64,000 nt of DNA, taken from the NCBI RefSeq assembly GCF_002954615.1, contig NZ_MSCJ01000001.1, forward strand, positions 2,666,001-2,730,000. The letters run 5' to 3'. Made by a program: the position numbers and the translations under genes. Shown here one piece after another: positions 47,586 to 57,266 of this stretch (the stretch's first letter is position 1; each line of letters begins with the position of its first letter). The notes under the pieces are model-generated. The model made no database searches. It had not been told where the DNA came from and saw only the letters and a program-made list of their open reading frames with translations. The DNA comes from Photobacterium angustum (GTDB lineage: Bacteria > Pseudomonadota > Gammaproteobacteria > Enterobacterales > Vibrionaceae).

Positions 47586-48590
47586 ATGGCGACAATGAAG
47601 GATGTTGCCCAGCTAGCCGGAGTTTCGACTGCAACGGTTTCCCGTGCGCTAATGAACCCGGAAAAAGTATCGGCTTCAACTCGTAAAAAAGTTGAGCAGG
47701 CTGTCATGGAAGCTGGCTACTCACCTAACTCACTTGCCCGTAATTTACGTCGCAATGAGTCAAAAACGATCGTAACTATCGTCCCCGATATTTGTGATCC
47801 CTACTTCACAGAGATTATTCGTGGTATCGAAGAAGCCGCAATGGAGTACGGTTACCTTGTATTACTGGGCGACAGTGGTCAACAGAAAAAGCGTGAAAAC
47901 TCATTTGTTAATTTAGTATTTACTAAACAAGCCGATGGTATGTTACTACTTGGTACAGACTTACCTTTTGATGTTAGTAAACCAGAACAGAAGAACCTAC
48001 CACCTTTGGTGATGGCTTGTGAGTACGCACCTGAATTAGAGTTGCCGACTATCCATATTGATAATCTCACCGCGGCATTTGAAGCAGTTAATTATCTAAC
48101 ACAAATGGGTCATAAGCGTATTGCGCAAATTACAGGCCCCGACCAAGCGCCATTATCCCAGTTCCGAAATCAGGGCTACCAACAAGCACTACGTCGTGGT
48201 GGGATCACATTAAACCCAGCCTATACTGTGAAGGGCGATTTTAGCTTTGCTGCTGGTGCGCGCGCAGTTACCGCATTGTTGTCGTTACCAGAGCCACCAA
48301 CCGCATTGTTCTGTCATTCTGATGTGATGGCGATTGGCGCAATGCAGCAGGCAAAACGTCTTGGGCTTCGCGTTCCTCAAGATATTTCGATTGTTGGCTT
48401 TGATGATATTCAATTTGCTGAATATTGTGATCCACCATTAACAACCGTTTCTCAACCACGCTATGAGATTGGTCGTCAAGCAATGCTGATGTTACTTGAG
48501 TTGCTTAAAGGCAAGGAAGTACAAGCAGGATCTCGCTTACTTGATGCGAAACTGGTGATCCGTGAAAGTGCAGCCCCACCATCTCGATAG
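47586..48590 (+). CDS. cytR: LacI-family regulator CytR
   Basis: CytR represses nucleoside uptake and catabolism genes together with CRP, and in V. cholerae it also affects competence and biofilm. It is 334 residues with the LacI helix-turn-helix ATMKDVAQLAGVSTATVSRALMNPEKVS and the periplasmic-binding-like ligand domain (IVTIVPDICDPYFTEIIRGIE). AGAGGA precedes the ATG. The order priA-cytR-ftsN-hslVU is conserved in enterics and vibrios, which supports the assignment. Confidence 0.95.
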   Translation: MATMKDVAQLAGVSTATVSRALMNPEKVSASTRKKVEQAVMEAGYSPNSLARNLRRNESKTIVTIVPDICDPYFTEIIRGIEEAAMEYGYLVLLGDSGQQKKRENSFVNLVFTKQADGMLLLGTDLPFDVSKPEQKNLPPLVMACEYAPELELPTIHIDNLTAAFEAVNYLTQMGHKRIAQITGPDQAPLSQFRNQGYQQALRRGGITLNPAYTVKGDFSFAAGARAVTALLSLPEPPTALFCHSDVMAIGAMQQAKRLGLRVPQDISIVGFDDIQFAEYCDPPLTTVSQPRYEIGRQAMLMLLELLKGKEVQAGSRLLDAKLVIRESAAPPSR

Positions 48591-48749
48591 TAATAAAAAG
48601 ACTGTGAGCTTATGAAATAATCATAAGTTCACAGTTTTTGCAAACTATTGACCTTAACCCACACATTATTAGTGATAAAAACTAGTCAGTATCATTCCAA
48701 ATTTGTAACATAGAACTCTTTCCTTCTCTCAACATATTTGTCTATCACC

Positions 48750-49484
48750 GTGGCTACTAAAGATTATGTAAAACGCGGACGCTCGCCGAAACCGGCAAAT
48801 AAAAAAAGCAGTCCGAGTCGAAAAAAAGCCCCCGCTCCTAGTGGATTTCCAATCAAGTGGGCGGTCACCGCTATTGTTTTAGTATTTGGACTTATTACTG
48901 GTTTATTCTTCTTGTCTGGTACTGATGTTCCTGAAAAACCAGTTCCTAAAGATGAACTGCCAATTAGTGCAAAACCTCAACCCATTAATGAGGTTAAAAA
49001 AACCGCTAATAAAGAAGTTCTACCGCCAAAACCCGAAGAAAAATGGCGTTATATTCAAGAATTAGAAAATAAAAAAGTCATCGTGCCAGACGACTTGAAA
49101 AACCAACGTGTGCAGCCAGTGGAAAAAGAAACTGCAGCTAAAAAAACAGATACACCCAAACCGAAAGAGAACGCTCAAACTGATAAGCCTGTGGTTGCTG
49201 TAGACACAAAACCAAGTCCAGCAAAAACTCAACCCGAGGCGACATCAAATGTGCGCTTTGTATTGCAGTGTGGGGCTTACCGTAAGAAATCACAAGCCGA
49301 TGAACGTAAAGCAAAAATTGCATTCCAAGGCATGAATAGCCAACTTAAAATTAGCAGTGATGCAAAAGGAACCTGGTACCGTGTCGTATTAGGTCCTTAC
49401 TCACAAAAAAGCAGTGCTGAAAAAGATAAAGCTAAACTACAAAGTGCTGGTGTTTCACCGTGTGGTATTTGGCATTGGCAATAA
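48750..49484 (+). CDS. ftsN: Cell division protein FtsN
   Basis: FtsN activates septal peptidoglycan synthesis. It is 244 residues from a GTG at 48750, giving MATKDYVKRGRSPKPANKK, close to the usual FtsN N-terminus; the frame is open 4 codons further from a TTG. It has one membrane segment (WAVTAIVLVFGLITGLFFL), a long Pro/Lys/Glu linker with the essential-helix-like EEKWRYIQELENKKV, and a C-terminal SPOR domain (VRFVLQCGAYRKKSQADERKAKI). A terminator follows. Confidence 0.92.
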   Translation: MATKDYVKRGRSPKPANKKSSPSRKKAPAPSGFPIKWAVTAIVLVFGLITGLFFLSGTDVPEKPVPKDELPISAKPQPINEVKKTANKEVLPPKPEEKWRYIQELENKKVIVPDDLKNQRVQPVEKETAAKKTDTPKPKENAQTDKPVVAVDTKPSPAKTQPEATSNVRFVLQCGAYRKKSQADERKAKIAFQGMNSQLKISSDAKGTWYRVVLGPYSQKSSAEKDKAKLQSAGVSPCGIWHWQ

Positions 49485-49510
49485 CTCTCCAAGGTTAGCC
49501 AAACAATCAG

Positions 49511-49539
49511 AAGGACGTACCACTGTACGTCCTTTTTTT
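49511..49539 (+). terminator. Intrinsic terminator of ftsN
   Basis: AAGGACGTAC and GTACGTCCTT pair around CACT, followed by T's. Confidence 0.92.
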
Positions 49540-49582
49540 ATGTTAGATAAACGTAATAATAGCGACCAATTGACAGTTCATA

Positions 49583-49611
49583 CTTGAAAAGCCTTTCTTT
49601 CATCCCCAGAT
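49583..49611 (+). promoter_or_regulatory. Sigma-32 heat-shock promoter of hslVU
   Basis: CTTGAAA (49583-49589) is followed after 14 bp by CCCCAGAT (49604-49611), close to the sigma-32 consensus CTTGAAA-N13/14-CCCCATNT. The leader to the hslV GTG would be about 50 nt. Confidence 0.82.
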
Positions 49612-49666
49612 CTTTTCACATTAACGATACCGGCTATGCCGGAGCAGAACCAGAGAGGTTAACCCC

Positions 49667-50194
49667 GTGACAACTATTGTATCTGTACGTCGAAACGGTA
49701 AAGTCGTCATTGCTGGTGACGGCCAAGTATCACTTGGTAACACAGTAATGAAAGGCAACGCACGTAAAGTTCGCCGTCTATATAACAATAAAGTACTGGC
49801 AGGTTTTGCTGGCGGTACCGCTGATGCATTCACTCTATTTGAGCGTTTTGAGCGTAAGCTTGAGATGCACCAAGGCCACCTTCTAAAATCGGCCGTAGAA
49901 CTTGCCAAAGATTGGCGTACTGATCGCGCTCTGCGTAAGCTTGAAGCCTTGTTGGCCGTTGCCGATGAAACCGGCTCACTCATCATCACTGGTAATGGTG
50001 ACGTTGTGCAACCAGAGCACGACTTAATTGCGATTGGCTCTGGCGGTAATTTCGCCCAAGCCGCAGCAACAGCATTGCTAGAAAATACCGATTTAGGTGC
50101 GCGAGAAATTGCAGAGAAAGCCCTGAATATTGCTGGTGATATTTGTGTGTTCACTAACCACAATCACACCATTGAAGAATTAGAAACTAAGTAA
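49667..50194 (+). CDS. hslV: HslV protease subunit
   Basis: HslV is the proteolytic core of the HslUV ATP-dependent protease. It is 175 residues; the GTG start is followed by Thr-Thr, so removal of Met exposes the catalytic Thr ([24 protein letters not shown]). GAGAGG precedes the start. It is transcribed with hslU after 10 bp, under a sigma-32-type promoter. Confidence 0.97.
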   Translation: MTTIVSVRRNGKVVIAGDGQVSLGNTVMKGNARKVRRLYNNKVLAGFAGGTADAFTLFERFERKLEMHQGHLLKSAVELAKDWRTDRALRKLEALLAVADETGSLIITGNGDVVQPEHDLIAIGSGGNFAQAAATALLENTDLGAREIAEKALNIAGDICVFTNHNHTIEELETK

Positions 50195-50204
50195 GGAAGT
50201 TGTA

Positions 50205-51536
50205 ATGTCTGAAATGACTCCTCGCGAAATCGTTCATGAACTTAATCGCCATATTATCGGTCAAGACAAAGCAAAACGAGCAGTTGCAATTGCACTACGT
50301 AACCGCTGGCGTCGCATGCAACTTCCTGAAGAGTTGCGTGTTGAAGTAACGCCAAAAAACATTTTAATGATCGGCCCTACCGGTGTTGGTAAAACCGAGA
50401 TTGCACGCCGCTTAGCGAAACTAGCTAACGCGCCTTTCATTAAAGTAGAAGCAACAAAGTTCACCGAAGTGGGTTATGTTGGTAAAGAAGTCGAAACGAT
50501 CATTCGCGATCTGACTGATGTGGCTGTAAAAATGACACATCAACAAGCGACTGAGAAAGTCCGTTTCCGTGCTGAAGAATTAGCAGAAGAGCGCATTTTA
50601 GATGCCCTTCTACCACCAGCGCGTGATGCTTGGGGTCAAAATGAAGAAGCCCCTGCAGAATCTTCTACTCGTCAATCTTTCCGTAAGAAATTGCGTGAAG
50701 GTAAGCTAGACGATAAAGAAATTGAAATGGACATTGCAGCACCTCAAATGGGTGTAGAGATCATGGCGCCTCCTGGTATGGAAGAAATGACCAACCAGCT
50801 TCAGGGCATGTTCCAAAACCTTGCTGGCAATACCACTAAAAAGCGCAAGATGAAAATCAAAGACGCGCTAAAAGCAGCAACCGAAGAAGAAGCGGCGAAG
50901 TTAGTAAACCAAGAAGAGCTTAAAGAACAAGCCATTCATTCGGTTGAAAACAATGGTATCGTGTTCATCGATGAAATCGATAAAATTTGTAAGCGTGGCG
51001 AGTCTTCCGGTCCCGATGTTTCCCGTGAAGGTGTACAGCGCGACTTGCTACCATTAGTCGAAGGCAGCACAGTATCAACCAAACACGGTATGGTTAAAAC
51101 GGACCACATCCTATTTGTTGCATCAGGTGCATTCCAAGTGGCTAAGCCATCAGATTTAATCCCTGAATTGCAAGGTCGTTTACCTATTCGCGTTGAACTT
51201 GAAGCGCTAACAAGTCACGACTTTAAACGTATTCTGACAGAGCCAAATGCATCGCTAACAGAGCAATACAAAGCATTAATGGCAACAGAATCAGTTGAAA
51301 TCGAATTCACAGCTGACGGTATTGACAGCCTAGCGGATGCAGCATGGCAAGTGAATGAGCGTACAGAGAACATCGGTGCTCGTCGTCTTCACACCGTGAT
51401 GGAGCGTCTAATGGAAGAAATTTCCTATGATGCAAGCGAAAAGTCTGGTGATAAATTCACGATTGATGCTGCATATGTTAGCGAGCGTCTTGGTGAATTC
51501 GTACAAGATGAAGATTTAAGCCGTTTTATCCTGTAA
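50205..51536 (+). CDS. hslU: HslU ATPase subunit
   Basis: HslU is the AAA+ unfoldase that feeds HslV. It is 443 residues with Walker [14 protein letters not shown] (about residues 57-69), the pore motif GYVGKEVE, an intermediate domain (about 110-240), Walker [13 protein letters not shown] and sensor 2 [13 protein letters not shown]. The C-terminus DLSRFIL inserts into HslV. A terminator closes the operon. Confidence 0.97.
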   Translation: MSEMTPREIVHELNRHIIGQDKAKRAVAIALRNRWRRMQLPEELRVEVTPKNILMIGPTGVGKTEIARRLAKLANAPFIKVEATKFTEVGYVGKEVETIIRDLTDVAVKMTHQQATEKVRFRAEELAEERILDALLPPARDAWGQNEEAPAESSTRQSFRKKLREGKLDDKEIEMDIAAPQMGVEIMAPPGMEEMTNQLQGMFQNLAGNTTKKRKMKIKDALKAATEEEAAKLVNQEELKEQAIHSVENNGIVFIDEIDKICKRGESSGPDVSREGVQRDLLPLVEGSTVSTKHGMVKTDHILFVASGAFQVAKPSDLIPELQGRLPIRVELEALTSHDFKRILTEPNASLTEQYKALMATESVEIEFTADGIDSLADAAWQVNERTENIGARRLHTVMERLMEEISYDASEKSGDKFTIDAAYVSERLGEFVQDEDLSRFIL

Positions 51537-51552
51537 TAACATTGCCTTTCAG

Positions 51553-51583
51553 AAAAACGGTGCCCTTGCGCACCGTTTTTTTT
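51553..51583 (+). terminator. Intrinsic terminator of hslVU
   Basis: ACGGTGC and GCACCGT pair around a 6-nt loop, followed by a run of T's. Confidence 0.88.
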
Positions 51584-51670
51584 ATTTTAACAACTATTAA
51601 TGGGATAAATTTGCGCCAATCCAAATTTTCGCCATAATAGCTATCCCCTCATTATTTAAGTATCTAGATT

Positions 51671-52579
51671 ATGAAATCATCTTCATCACTTGCTATTTGG
51701 TTAGATGCAGCAAGACCGAAAACCTTGCCACTAGCCATCGCATCAATTGTATGCGGTAGTGCGGTGGCAGGATGGCATGGAAGTTTTTCTGCTTTAATTG
51801 CAGCGCTCGCTTTATTAACCGCCCTTTTGCTGCAAATTCTTTCTAACCTTGCTAATGATTACGGTGACGCTGTCAAAGGCACCGATAATGATGATCGTTT
51901 AGGACCTCAACGTGCGATTCAATCAGGATTAGTAACCCCGAAAGCCATGCGCACCGCTATGTTCCTCAACATAATTATGACAGCAATCAGTGGCTTATCA
52001 TTGATCTTTATTGCCTGTCATAACCCTCATGACATCATTGGTTTTATACTGCTCGGCGCGCTAGCTATTGTTGCATCGATTGCTTATACCGTCGGTAATA
52101 AGCCCTACGGTTACCGTGGCTTAGGTGATTTATCAGTATTAATCTTTTTTGGCTGGCTAGGCGTTGCAGGCACTTACTACCTACAAGCTGGCAGCATTGA
52201 TTCAGTGATAATGTTACCGGCAACGGCCTGTGGTTTGCTTGCTGTGGGCGTTCTTAATATTAATAACCTCCGTGATATTGATAACGACCGAGCTTATGGT
52301 AAGCAAACGTTAGTTGTACGAATGGGACCGGAATGGGGCCGTAAATACCACCTCATCTTATTAGCAGCCAGTGTTGTATGTTTAACACTTTTTTCTCTAT
52401 TCGAAACAAAATCGCTATTTGGTTGGCTATTTTTATTGAGTGTTCCACTACTCTTTAAACATGGTCGTGCTGTTTATCATTCTAAAAATGGTGAAGAGCT
52501 CCGCCCAATGATGGCAACCATGGTCAAATGCGCTTTACTGACTAATTTATTGTTTGCTCTCGGGATCATCTTGTCATAA
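51671..52579 (+). CDS. menA: 1,4-dihydroxy-2-naphthoate octaprenyltransferase
   Basis: MenA attaches the isoprenoid tail in menaquinone synthesis. It is a 302-residue membrane prenyltransferase with about eight hydrophobic segments and the two Asp-rich motifs NLANDYGDAVKGTDNDDR (first) and NNLRDIDNDRAYGK (second). It precedes rraA in the conserved hslU-menA-rraA order. Confidence 0.96.
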   Translation: MKSSSSLAIWLDAARPKTLPLAIASIVCGSAVAGWHGSFSALIAALALLTALLLQILSNLANDYGDAVKGTDNDDRLGPQRAIQSGLVTPKAMRTAMFLNIIMTAISGLSLIFIACHNPHDIIGFILLGALAIVASIAYTVGNKPYGYRGLGDLSVLIFFGWLGVAGTYYLQAGSIDSVIMLPATACGLLAVGVLNINNLRDIDNDRAYGKQTLVVRMGPEWGRKYHLILLAASVVCLTLFSLFETKSLFGWLFLLSVPLLFKHGRAVYHSKNGEELRPMMATMVKCALLTNLLFALGIILS

Positions 52580-52701
52580 TTGATGATTGCGAATTGCAAT
52601 GACAGATCAACTGGTTATAATTTCAACAAGGCTTAAAATGAGTATCTCCTCGTTATAAGCCTTATTGATTTCCTTTCTTTCGCTAAATAAGAAGTCCACT
52701 T

Positions 52702-53187
52702 ATGGAATACAATACCTCTGAACTGTGTGATATCTATCTCGAACACGTTGATGTTGTTGAGCCTATGTTCAGCTCTTACGGTGGACGCAGCTCTTTTGGC
52801 GGTCAAATAACTACCATAAAATGTTTTGAAGATAACGGTGTTATTCGCCAAGTCTTAGAACAATCAGGCGTAGGGCGAGTGTTATTAATTGACGGTGGTG
52901 GCTCACTACGACGTGCATTAATTGATATCGATTTGGCTCACTTAGCGCAAGAAAATGAATGGGAAGGGCTGATTATTTATGGCTGTGTTCGCCATGTTGA
53001 TGAGCTAGATGAATTAGATCTTGGTATTCAGGCACTCGCCTCAATCCCTGTGGGCGCAGATCAACGTGATATCGGTGAGATTGACGTCGCAGTCAATTTT
53101 GGTGGGGTAACCTTCTTACCAGAAGATCATATCTATGCTGATAATACTGGGGTTATTTTATCGCCAGAGCCTCTTGATATCGATTAG
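52702..53187 (+). CDS. rraA: Ribonuclease activity regulator RraA
   Basis: RraA binds RNase E and lowers its activity. It is 161 residues, the standard length, with [35 protein letters not shown], the segment [23 protein letters not shown] and the C-terminal [19 protein letters not shown]. It is convergent with zapB. The 100-bp gap holds an imperfect inverted repeat (GGTATG at 53221, CATACC at 53246) without a U-tract. Confidence 0.95.
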   Translation: MEYNTSELCDIYLEHVDVVEPMFSSYGGRSSFGGQITTIKCFEDNGVIRQVLEQSGVGRVLLIDGGGSLRRALIDIDLAHLAQENEWEGLIIYGCVRHVDELDELDLGIQALASIPVGADQRDIGEIDVAVNFGGVTFLPEDHIYADNTGVILSPEPLDID

Positions 53188-53287
53188 ACATACAGCTAGC
53201 AATAAATAAAATTACGGCCCGGTATGCTGTCGTTCCTGAAAACAACATACCAAGCCGAAAACCGAAACAGATAAACTGAATTCAGTA

Positions 53288-53530
53288 TTATTCTACGTGT
53301 TCCATTTTGCCTAGTAGGTTGCGTACACGCTCCTGCCATGCATTGTGATCTTGACGTAGTTTTTCATTTTCTTCATTTAGATTTTCACGACCAGAGCGTA
53401 GTTCTTGCGCTTCCATCGAAAGTTGAGAGTTCTGCTCTTTTAATTCATCAATTTCCATTTGTAGAATAGAAATTGTATCAATTGCCATCTGAACTTTGGC
53501 TTCTAGTTGTTCTAACATTTCTAGAGACAT
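53288..53530 (-). CDS. zapB: Cell division protein ZapB
   Basis: ZapB is a coiled-coil protein that joins the Z ring through ZapA. It is 80 residues, almost wholly heptad coiled coil ([34 protein letters not shown] and [27 protein letters not shown]). It is minus-strand and divergent from glpX. A perfect palindrome lies in its leader at 53560-53576. Confidence 0.95.
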   Translation of the reverse strand: MSLEMLEQLEAKVQMAIDTISILQMEIDELKEQNSQLSMEAQELRSGRENLNEENEKLRQDHNAWQERVRNLLGKMEHVE

Positions 53531-53559
53531 ATTGTTTACCTGATCTTAGCCCGTATGCT

Positions 53560-53576
53560 GGCTTAATCATTAAGCC
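53560..53576. repeat. 17-bp palindrome in the zapB leader
   Basis: GGCTTAAT and ATTAAGCC flank one C. It lies 30-46 bp before the zapB start, where it could be an operator or an mRNA hairpin. Confidence 0.5.
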
Positions 53577-53689
53577 AATCACCTACGCGCGAGTTAAATT
53601 CATATTCGCCTCTATTCTAACGAGGCAGTGACTATCTGGCATCCACAATTCTAATGCTTTTGGGCAAACGGATGAAAATCACACAAGTC

Positions 53690-53698
53690 TGATATAAT
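53690..53698 (+). promoter_or_regulatory. Extended -10 promoter element
   Basis: TGATATAAT contains a perfect TATAAT preceded by TGN, with no clear -35. A start near 53705 would give glpX a leader of about 435 nt, or a separate small transcript. Confidence 0.42.
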
Positions 53699-54139
53699 TT
53701 TTGCAAAGTGGACCCAAATATCCGACCACTGAGACAACCAAATACAGCGCGAAGTTCATTTTTAATCGGATCTCAGCTTTATTTGCTCTCTTCTCTGTCA
53801 AAAAAACACCAGCGAATAAGCTTAACTGTCACCTAACTTACGCTTCCTTATTTATATCCTAATTTGTACACAGTGTTTAGACCCAATACCACCAATATTG
53901 CTTTTTTGTCACGATTTATTCATTGATATTCTGTCACCAAAAATAACGTTAATCATTAGCATGACCAAATTCAGAATATGATAGTGCTTGTCATCATTTC
54001 GATCATTGATACACAGCGATTAATACTGACTATTATCATTGCAATACCGCTCCCTTTATTTTGCGCAATCGTTTCACCATCCCTTATGTTAAAATCGACT
54101 CAGTTTATTTATCTAATCGATTTTATATCTGGAGTTATC

Positions 54140-55147
54140 ATGAAACGCGATTTAGCAATGGCATTCTCACGGGTTACAGAAGGGGCGGCACTAGCGGGCC
54201 ATAAATGGCTTGGTCGTGGCGATAAAAATGCTGCTGATAATGCTGCGGTAGAAGTGATGCGTATTCTACTTAATCAAACTGAAATCAATGGCGAGATCGT
54301 AATTGGTGAAGGCGAAATTGATGAAGCGCCAATGCTCTACATCGGTGAAAAGGTGGGTTGCGGTGGCGATGCTGTTGATATTGCAGTCGATCCCATTGAA
54401 GGAACACGTATGACAGCGATGGGACAAAATAATGCCCTCGCTGTATTAGCCGCGGGTGAAAAAGGAAGCTTTCTAAAGGCGCCTGATATGTACATGGAAA
54501 AACTGGTGGTTGGCCCTGCAGCAAAAGGCGTGATTGATCTTGAGAAGCCACTCGTTGATAACTTGACGGCTATTGCTAATGCTCTAGGTAAATCATTGCA
54601 AGATTTAGTCGTGATCACCCTTGCCAAGCCTCGCCACGATGAAACGATTAAGCAAATGCAAGCAATTGGTATTCGTGTCTTTGCCGTGCCTGATGGCGAT
54701 GTGGCGGCGTCTATTCTAACTTGCATGCCAGATAGTGAAGTCGACGTGATGTACTGTATCGGTGGTGCGCCAGAAGGTGTTGTTTCCGCCGCAGCGATCC
54801 GTGCATTAGGCGGTGACATGCAGGCGCGTTTACTTCCTCGACATGAGGTAAAAGGTGATACCACAGAAAACCGCGAACTCGGTGAAATTGAAATTCGTCG
54901 TTGCCACGAAATGGGTATTAAAACCAACACATTACTGCGTATTGAAGATATGGCAAAAAGCGATAACGTGATTTTTGCAGGAACAGGGATAACTAAAGGT
55001 GACTTACTTGAAGGCATTCATCGTCAAGGAAATATCGCGACAACGGAAACCTTATTGATCCGTGGTCAATGCCGTACTATTCGTCGTATTAAGTCGACCC
55101 ATTACCTTGATCGTAAAGATGACATTGTAAAATCGCACATCATCTAA
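54140..55147 (+). CDS. glpX: Fructose-1,6-bisphosphatase class II
   Basis: GlpX dephosphorylates fructose 1,6-bisphosphate in gluconeogenesis. It is 335 residues from MKRDLAMAFSRVTEGAALAGHKWLGRG, with metal and substrate motifs GEGEIDEAPMLYIGEKVG, DPIEGTRMTAMG and CIGGAPEGVVSAAA. GGAG lies 6 nt before the ATG at 54140. In enterics it belongs to the glpFKX operon; here it stands alone, as in vibrios. Confidence 0.96.
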   Translation: MKRDLAMAFSRVTEGAALAGHKWLGRGDKNAADNAAVEVMRILLNQTEINGEIVIGEGEIDEAPMLYIGEKVGCGGDAVDIAVDPIEGTRMTAMGQNNALAVLAAGEKGSFLKAPDMYMEKLVVGPAAKGVIDLEKPLVDNLTAIANALGKSLQDLVVITLAKPRHDETIKQMQAIGIRVFAVPDGDVAASILTCMPDSEVDVMYCIGGAPEGVVSAAAIRALGGDMQARLLPRHEVKGDTTENRELGEIEIRRCHEMGIKTNTLLRIEDMAKSDNVIFAGTGITKGDLLEGIHRQGNIATTETLLIRGQCRTIRRIKSTHYLDRKDDIVKSHII

Positions 55148-55166
55148 TTGCGATATTCACATGCAA

Positions 55167-55194
55167 GAAAGCGTACTTCGGTACGCTTTTTTTT
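55167..55194 (+). terminator. Intrinsic terminator of glpX
   Basis: AAGCGTAC and GTACGCTT pair around the tetraloop TTCG, followed by a long T-tract. Confidence 0.93.
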
Positions 55195-55309
55195 CCCATC
55201 TCTCACTCCTAAGAAGCAAAATCAACGCAACCCGTTAGAATGGTAAAGAGATTGCTTTATTTAATAAGCTGATCCCATAATACCTAGAGAAATGAATATA
55301 TAGGTAGCT

Positions 55310-55924
55310 ATGAAAACCATCGAGAAAATCCTCTATCACTTAAAAAGTGAAGGTCCTGTCACGGCAAAAGTATTGGCTGAAAAGTTCTCCCTTACTACCA
55401 TGGGAATTCGTCAGCACTTACAAAGCTTAGAAGATGATGGGCTGGTTGATTTTAACGATGTCAAAGTCAAAGTCGGACGGCCTACCCGTCATTGGCAATT
55501 AACAGAGCAAGGACATCGTCGTTTTACTGATCGTCATCATGATTTAGCCGTACACATGTTAGAGTCAGTTGAAGATCTGTTCGGAACATCAGGGCTTGAG
55601 CAAGTCATCGCAAAACGCGAACAGCATACTTACGAACAGTATCAACAAACATTACAAACGTGCGAAACACTCAAAGAAAAGCTCGAACACCTAGCTCAAT
55701 TACGTACACAAGATGGGTATATGGCAGAGCTAATAACAACGCACGATGGTTATACCTTAGTTGAAAATCACTGCCCTATTTGTCGAGCAGCACAACATTG
55801 TCCTGCACTATGTCTCTCGGAACTTACGGTATTTAAACGCCTTCTTGGAGAAAACATCCGTATTGAACGTGAAGAACATATCATTTCAGGTCAAAGGCGC
55901 TGCACTTATCGAATAACATCATAG
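55310..55924 (+). CDS. HTH transcriptional regulator with Cys cluster
   Basis: A 204-residue regulator with an N-terminal winged helix (GPVTAKVLAEKFSLTTMGIRQHLQSLEDDGLV, then VGRPTRHWQLTEQGHRRF), a helical linker, and a C-terminal four-cysteine cluster at Cys155, 158, 164 and 168 (CPIC, then HCPALC). This suggests binding of an Fe-S cluster or metal. The spacing differs from that of SufR. It lies 15 bp before fpr and probably forms an operon with it, so it may regulate ferredoxin reduction in response to iron or redox state (inference). Confidence 0.85.
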   Translation: MKTIEKILYHLKSEGPVTAKVLAEKFSLTTMGIRQHLQSLEDDGLVDFNDVKVKVGRPTRHWQLTEQGHRRFTDRHHDLAVHMLESVEDLFGTSGLEQVIAKREQHTYEQYQQTLQTCETLKEKLEHLAQLRTQDGYMAELITTHDGYTLVENHCPICRAAQHCPALCLSELTVFKRLLGENIRIEREEHIISGQRRCTYRITS

Positions 55925-55939
55925 AATTAGGAGGCCATA

Positions 55940-56683
55940 ATGGCTGATTGGATTCCTGCTCAAGTTATTGCAAACCGCCACTGGAATAATAATTTATTCA
56001 GTTTGTCATTAGCGGCAAACATCGAGCCTTTTAAAGCTGGGCAATTTACCAAGCTCGGCTTAGAGATTGATGGCCAAATGATCCAACGCGCCTATTCTTT
56101 TGTTAACCCTCCCCAACAGCCAACCATCGATATTTACGCCACAAAGGTTCAAGGCGGGTTATTGTCACCACGACTCCATCAACTAGAAGAAGGTGATACA
56201 GTCCTGATCTCTGCGCGCGCTAATGGCTTTTTTACTCTTGATGAAGTCCCACAAGGCGATCACCTTTGGCTACTCGCAACAGGGACGGCTATCGGTCCTT
56301 ACCTGTCTATTTTACAACAAGGCGATGTCTGGCATCGGTTTAGAAAAGTCGTATTAGTTCATGCGGTTCGTTTTGCCGCAGATTTAAGTTATCAAGCAGA
56401 AATCACACAATTAAAGCAGCAATATGGCGATCAACTTATCGTCCAGCCTTTTGTCAGCCGAGAACCGTCTCCTCTTTGCCTTACAGGAAGGATCCCTCAA
56501 GCCCTTGCAGATGGGCAACTAGAGCGGCATGTTGGGCTAACATTACATCCAGATCAAAGCCAAATTATGTTATGCGGCAACCCTGAAATGGTAAAAGAGA
56601 CTAAAAGTGTGCTAGAAGCTCGAGGGTTTGCTAAAAATTTACGCCGAAAACCGGGACAAATTACTATGGAGCATTACTGGTAA
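55940..56683 (+). CDS. fpr: Ferredoxin (flavodoxin)-NADP+ reductase
   Basis: Fpr passes electrons between NADPH and ferredoxin or flavodoxin. It is 247 residues with the FAD motif RAYSFVNPP, the NADP-binding ATGTAIGPYLSIL and the cofactor-stacking aromatic C-terminus (MEHYW) of the bacterial subclass I type. AGGAGG precedes the ATG. It lies 15 bp after a Cys-cluster regulator gene. Confidence 0.95.
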   Translation: MADWIPAQVIANRHWNNNLFSLSLAANIEPFKAGQFTKLGLEIDGQMIQRAYSFVNPPQQPTIDIYATKVQGGLLSPRLHQLEEGDTVLISARANGFFTLDEVPQGDHLWLLATGTAIGPYLSILQQGDVWHRFRKVVLVHAVRFAADLSYQAEITQLKQQYGDQLIVQPFVSREPSPLCLTGRIPQALADGQLERHVGLTLHPDQSQIMLCGNPEMVKETKSVLEARGFAKNLRRKPGQITMEHYW

Positions 56684-56822
56684 TTATTAACACCCGATTA
56701 GTTGTATCAAATAGGAGATATATGCATTAAGTTGCTATTTATCTCCTACAAATCTCACCTCTAAGACGCCATATCCGTTATCTTTCCTTATAATGAAAGT
56801 AGTTGCACAGATGGAGTTGACG

Positions 56823-57161
56823 ATGGATACGCTACCCAATTTTGATGATATGGCAAAAATGGCAAAAGAAGATCCAGAACAATTTGAACGACTACGCCAA
56901 CAATTAATAGAAGATGCAATAAACCAAGCACATGACAGCATGCAACCACGCCTAAAGGCACAGCAAAGTCATATCGATCTAGTTATTAGTCGTGGAAAAA
57001 ACCCACTTCACACTACCATGTTGTTGCGAAATGAATTACAACGCCAATTAGTTCGCTTTGCCGAAACTCTCCAACATCCCTGCAACCAAGAAAATGCTGA
57101 TATCACGCCGATTTCATCTCATCCCAAACAATCCAAAAACACAGATAAAAGCTCTTTCTAA
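56823..57161 (+). CDS. DUF3135 family protein
   Basis: A 112-residue protein of unknown function that resembles the DUF3135 family (TLPNFDDMAKMAKEDPEQFERLRQQLIEDAI and the later NPLHTTMLLRNELQRQL). It is probably cytoplasmic and helical. The ATG at 56823 is preferred over 56793 because GGAG is 6 nt upstream. It stands between fpr and tpiA on the same strand; no terminator separates it clearly from tpiA. Confidence 0.82.
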   Translation: MDTLPNFDDMAKMAKEDPEQFERLRQQLIEDAINQAHDSMQPRLKAQQSHIDLVISRGKNPLHTTMLLRNELQRQLVRFAETLQHPCNQENADITPISSHPKQSKNTDKSSF

Positions 57162-57188
57162 CTACGCTTCCTGCAAGAAATTAACTAT

Positions 57189-57208
57189 ATTTTGAAATAT
57201 TTTGAAAT
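57189..57208 (+). repeat. Tandem 10-bp direct repeat upstream of tpiA
   Basis: ATTTTGAAAT occurs twice end to end, 30-50 bp after the DUF3135 gene and about 140 bp before tpiA. Confidence 0.5.
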
Positions 57209-57266
57209 TATGAGTTCACTTTTCGTCTTGAAAAAGGTACAACCGAGCTCATTAATGATTTTGGAC

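Larger units (their letters stand above)
53531..54139. other. 609-bp gap between zapB and glpX
   Basis: No separate gene is evident. It holds the zapB leader palindrome GGCTTAAT-C-ATTAAGCC (53560-53576), a strong extended -10 on the plus strand (53693-53698), and paired segments AGTGG/CCACT and CTGAGA/TCTCAG just after that promoter. The glpX frame is open for 54 codons before its ATG, which I judge to be chance. Confidence 0.5.

Noticed and set aside
53978..54139. In-frame 54-residue hydrophobic extension of GlpX
   Set aside because: The ATG at 54140 has GGAG at the right distance and begins the conserved sequence; the extension is AT-rich noncoding DNA that happens to lack stops.
54337..55017. 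226-codon frame antisense to glpX
   Set aside because: Composition is Ser/Pro-rich as expected from the complement of a well-used gene; no domain.
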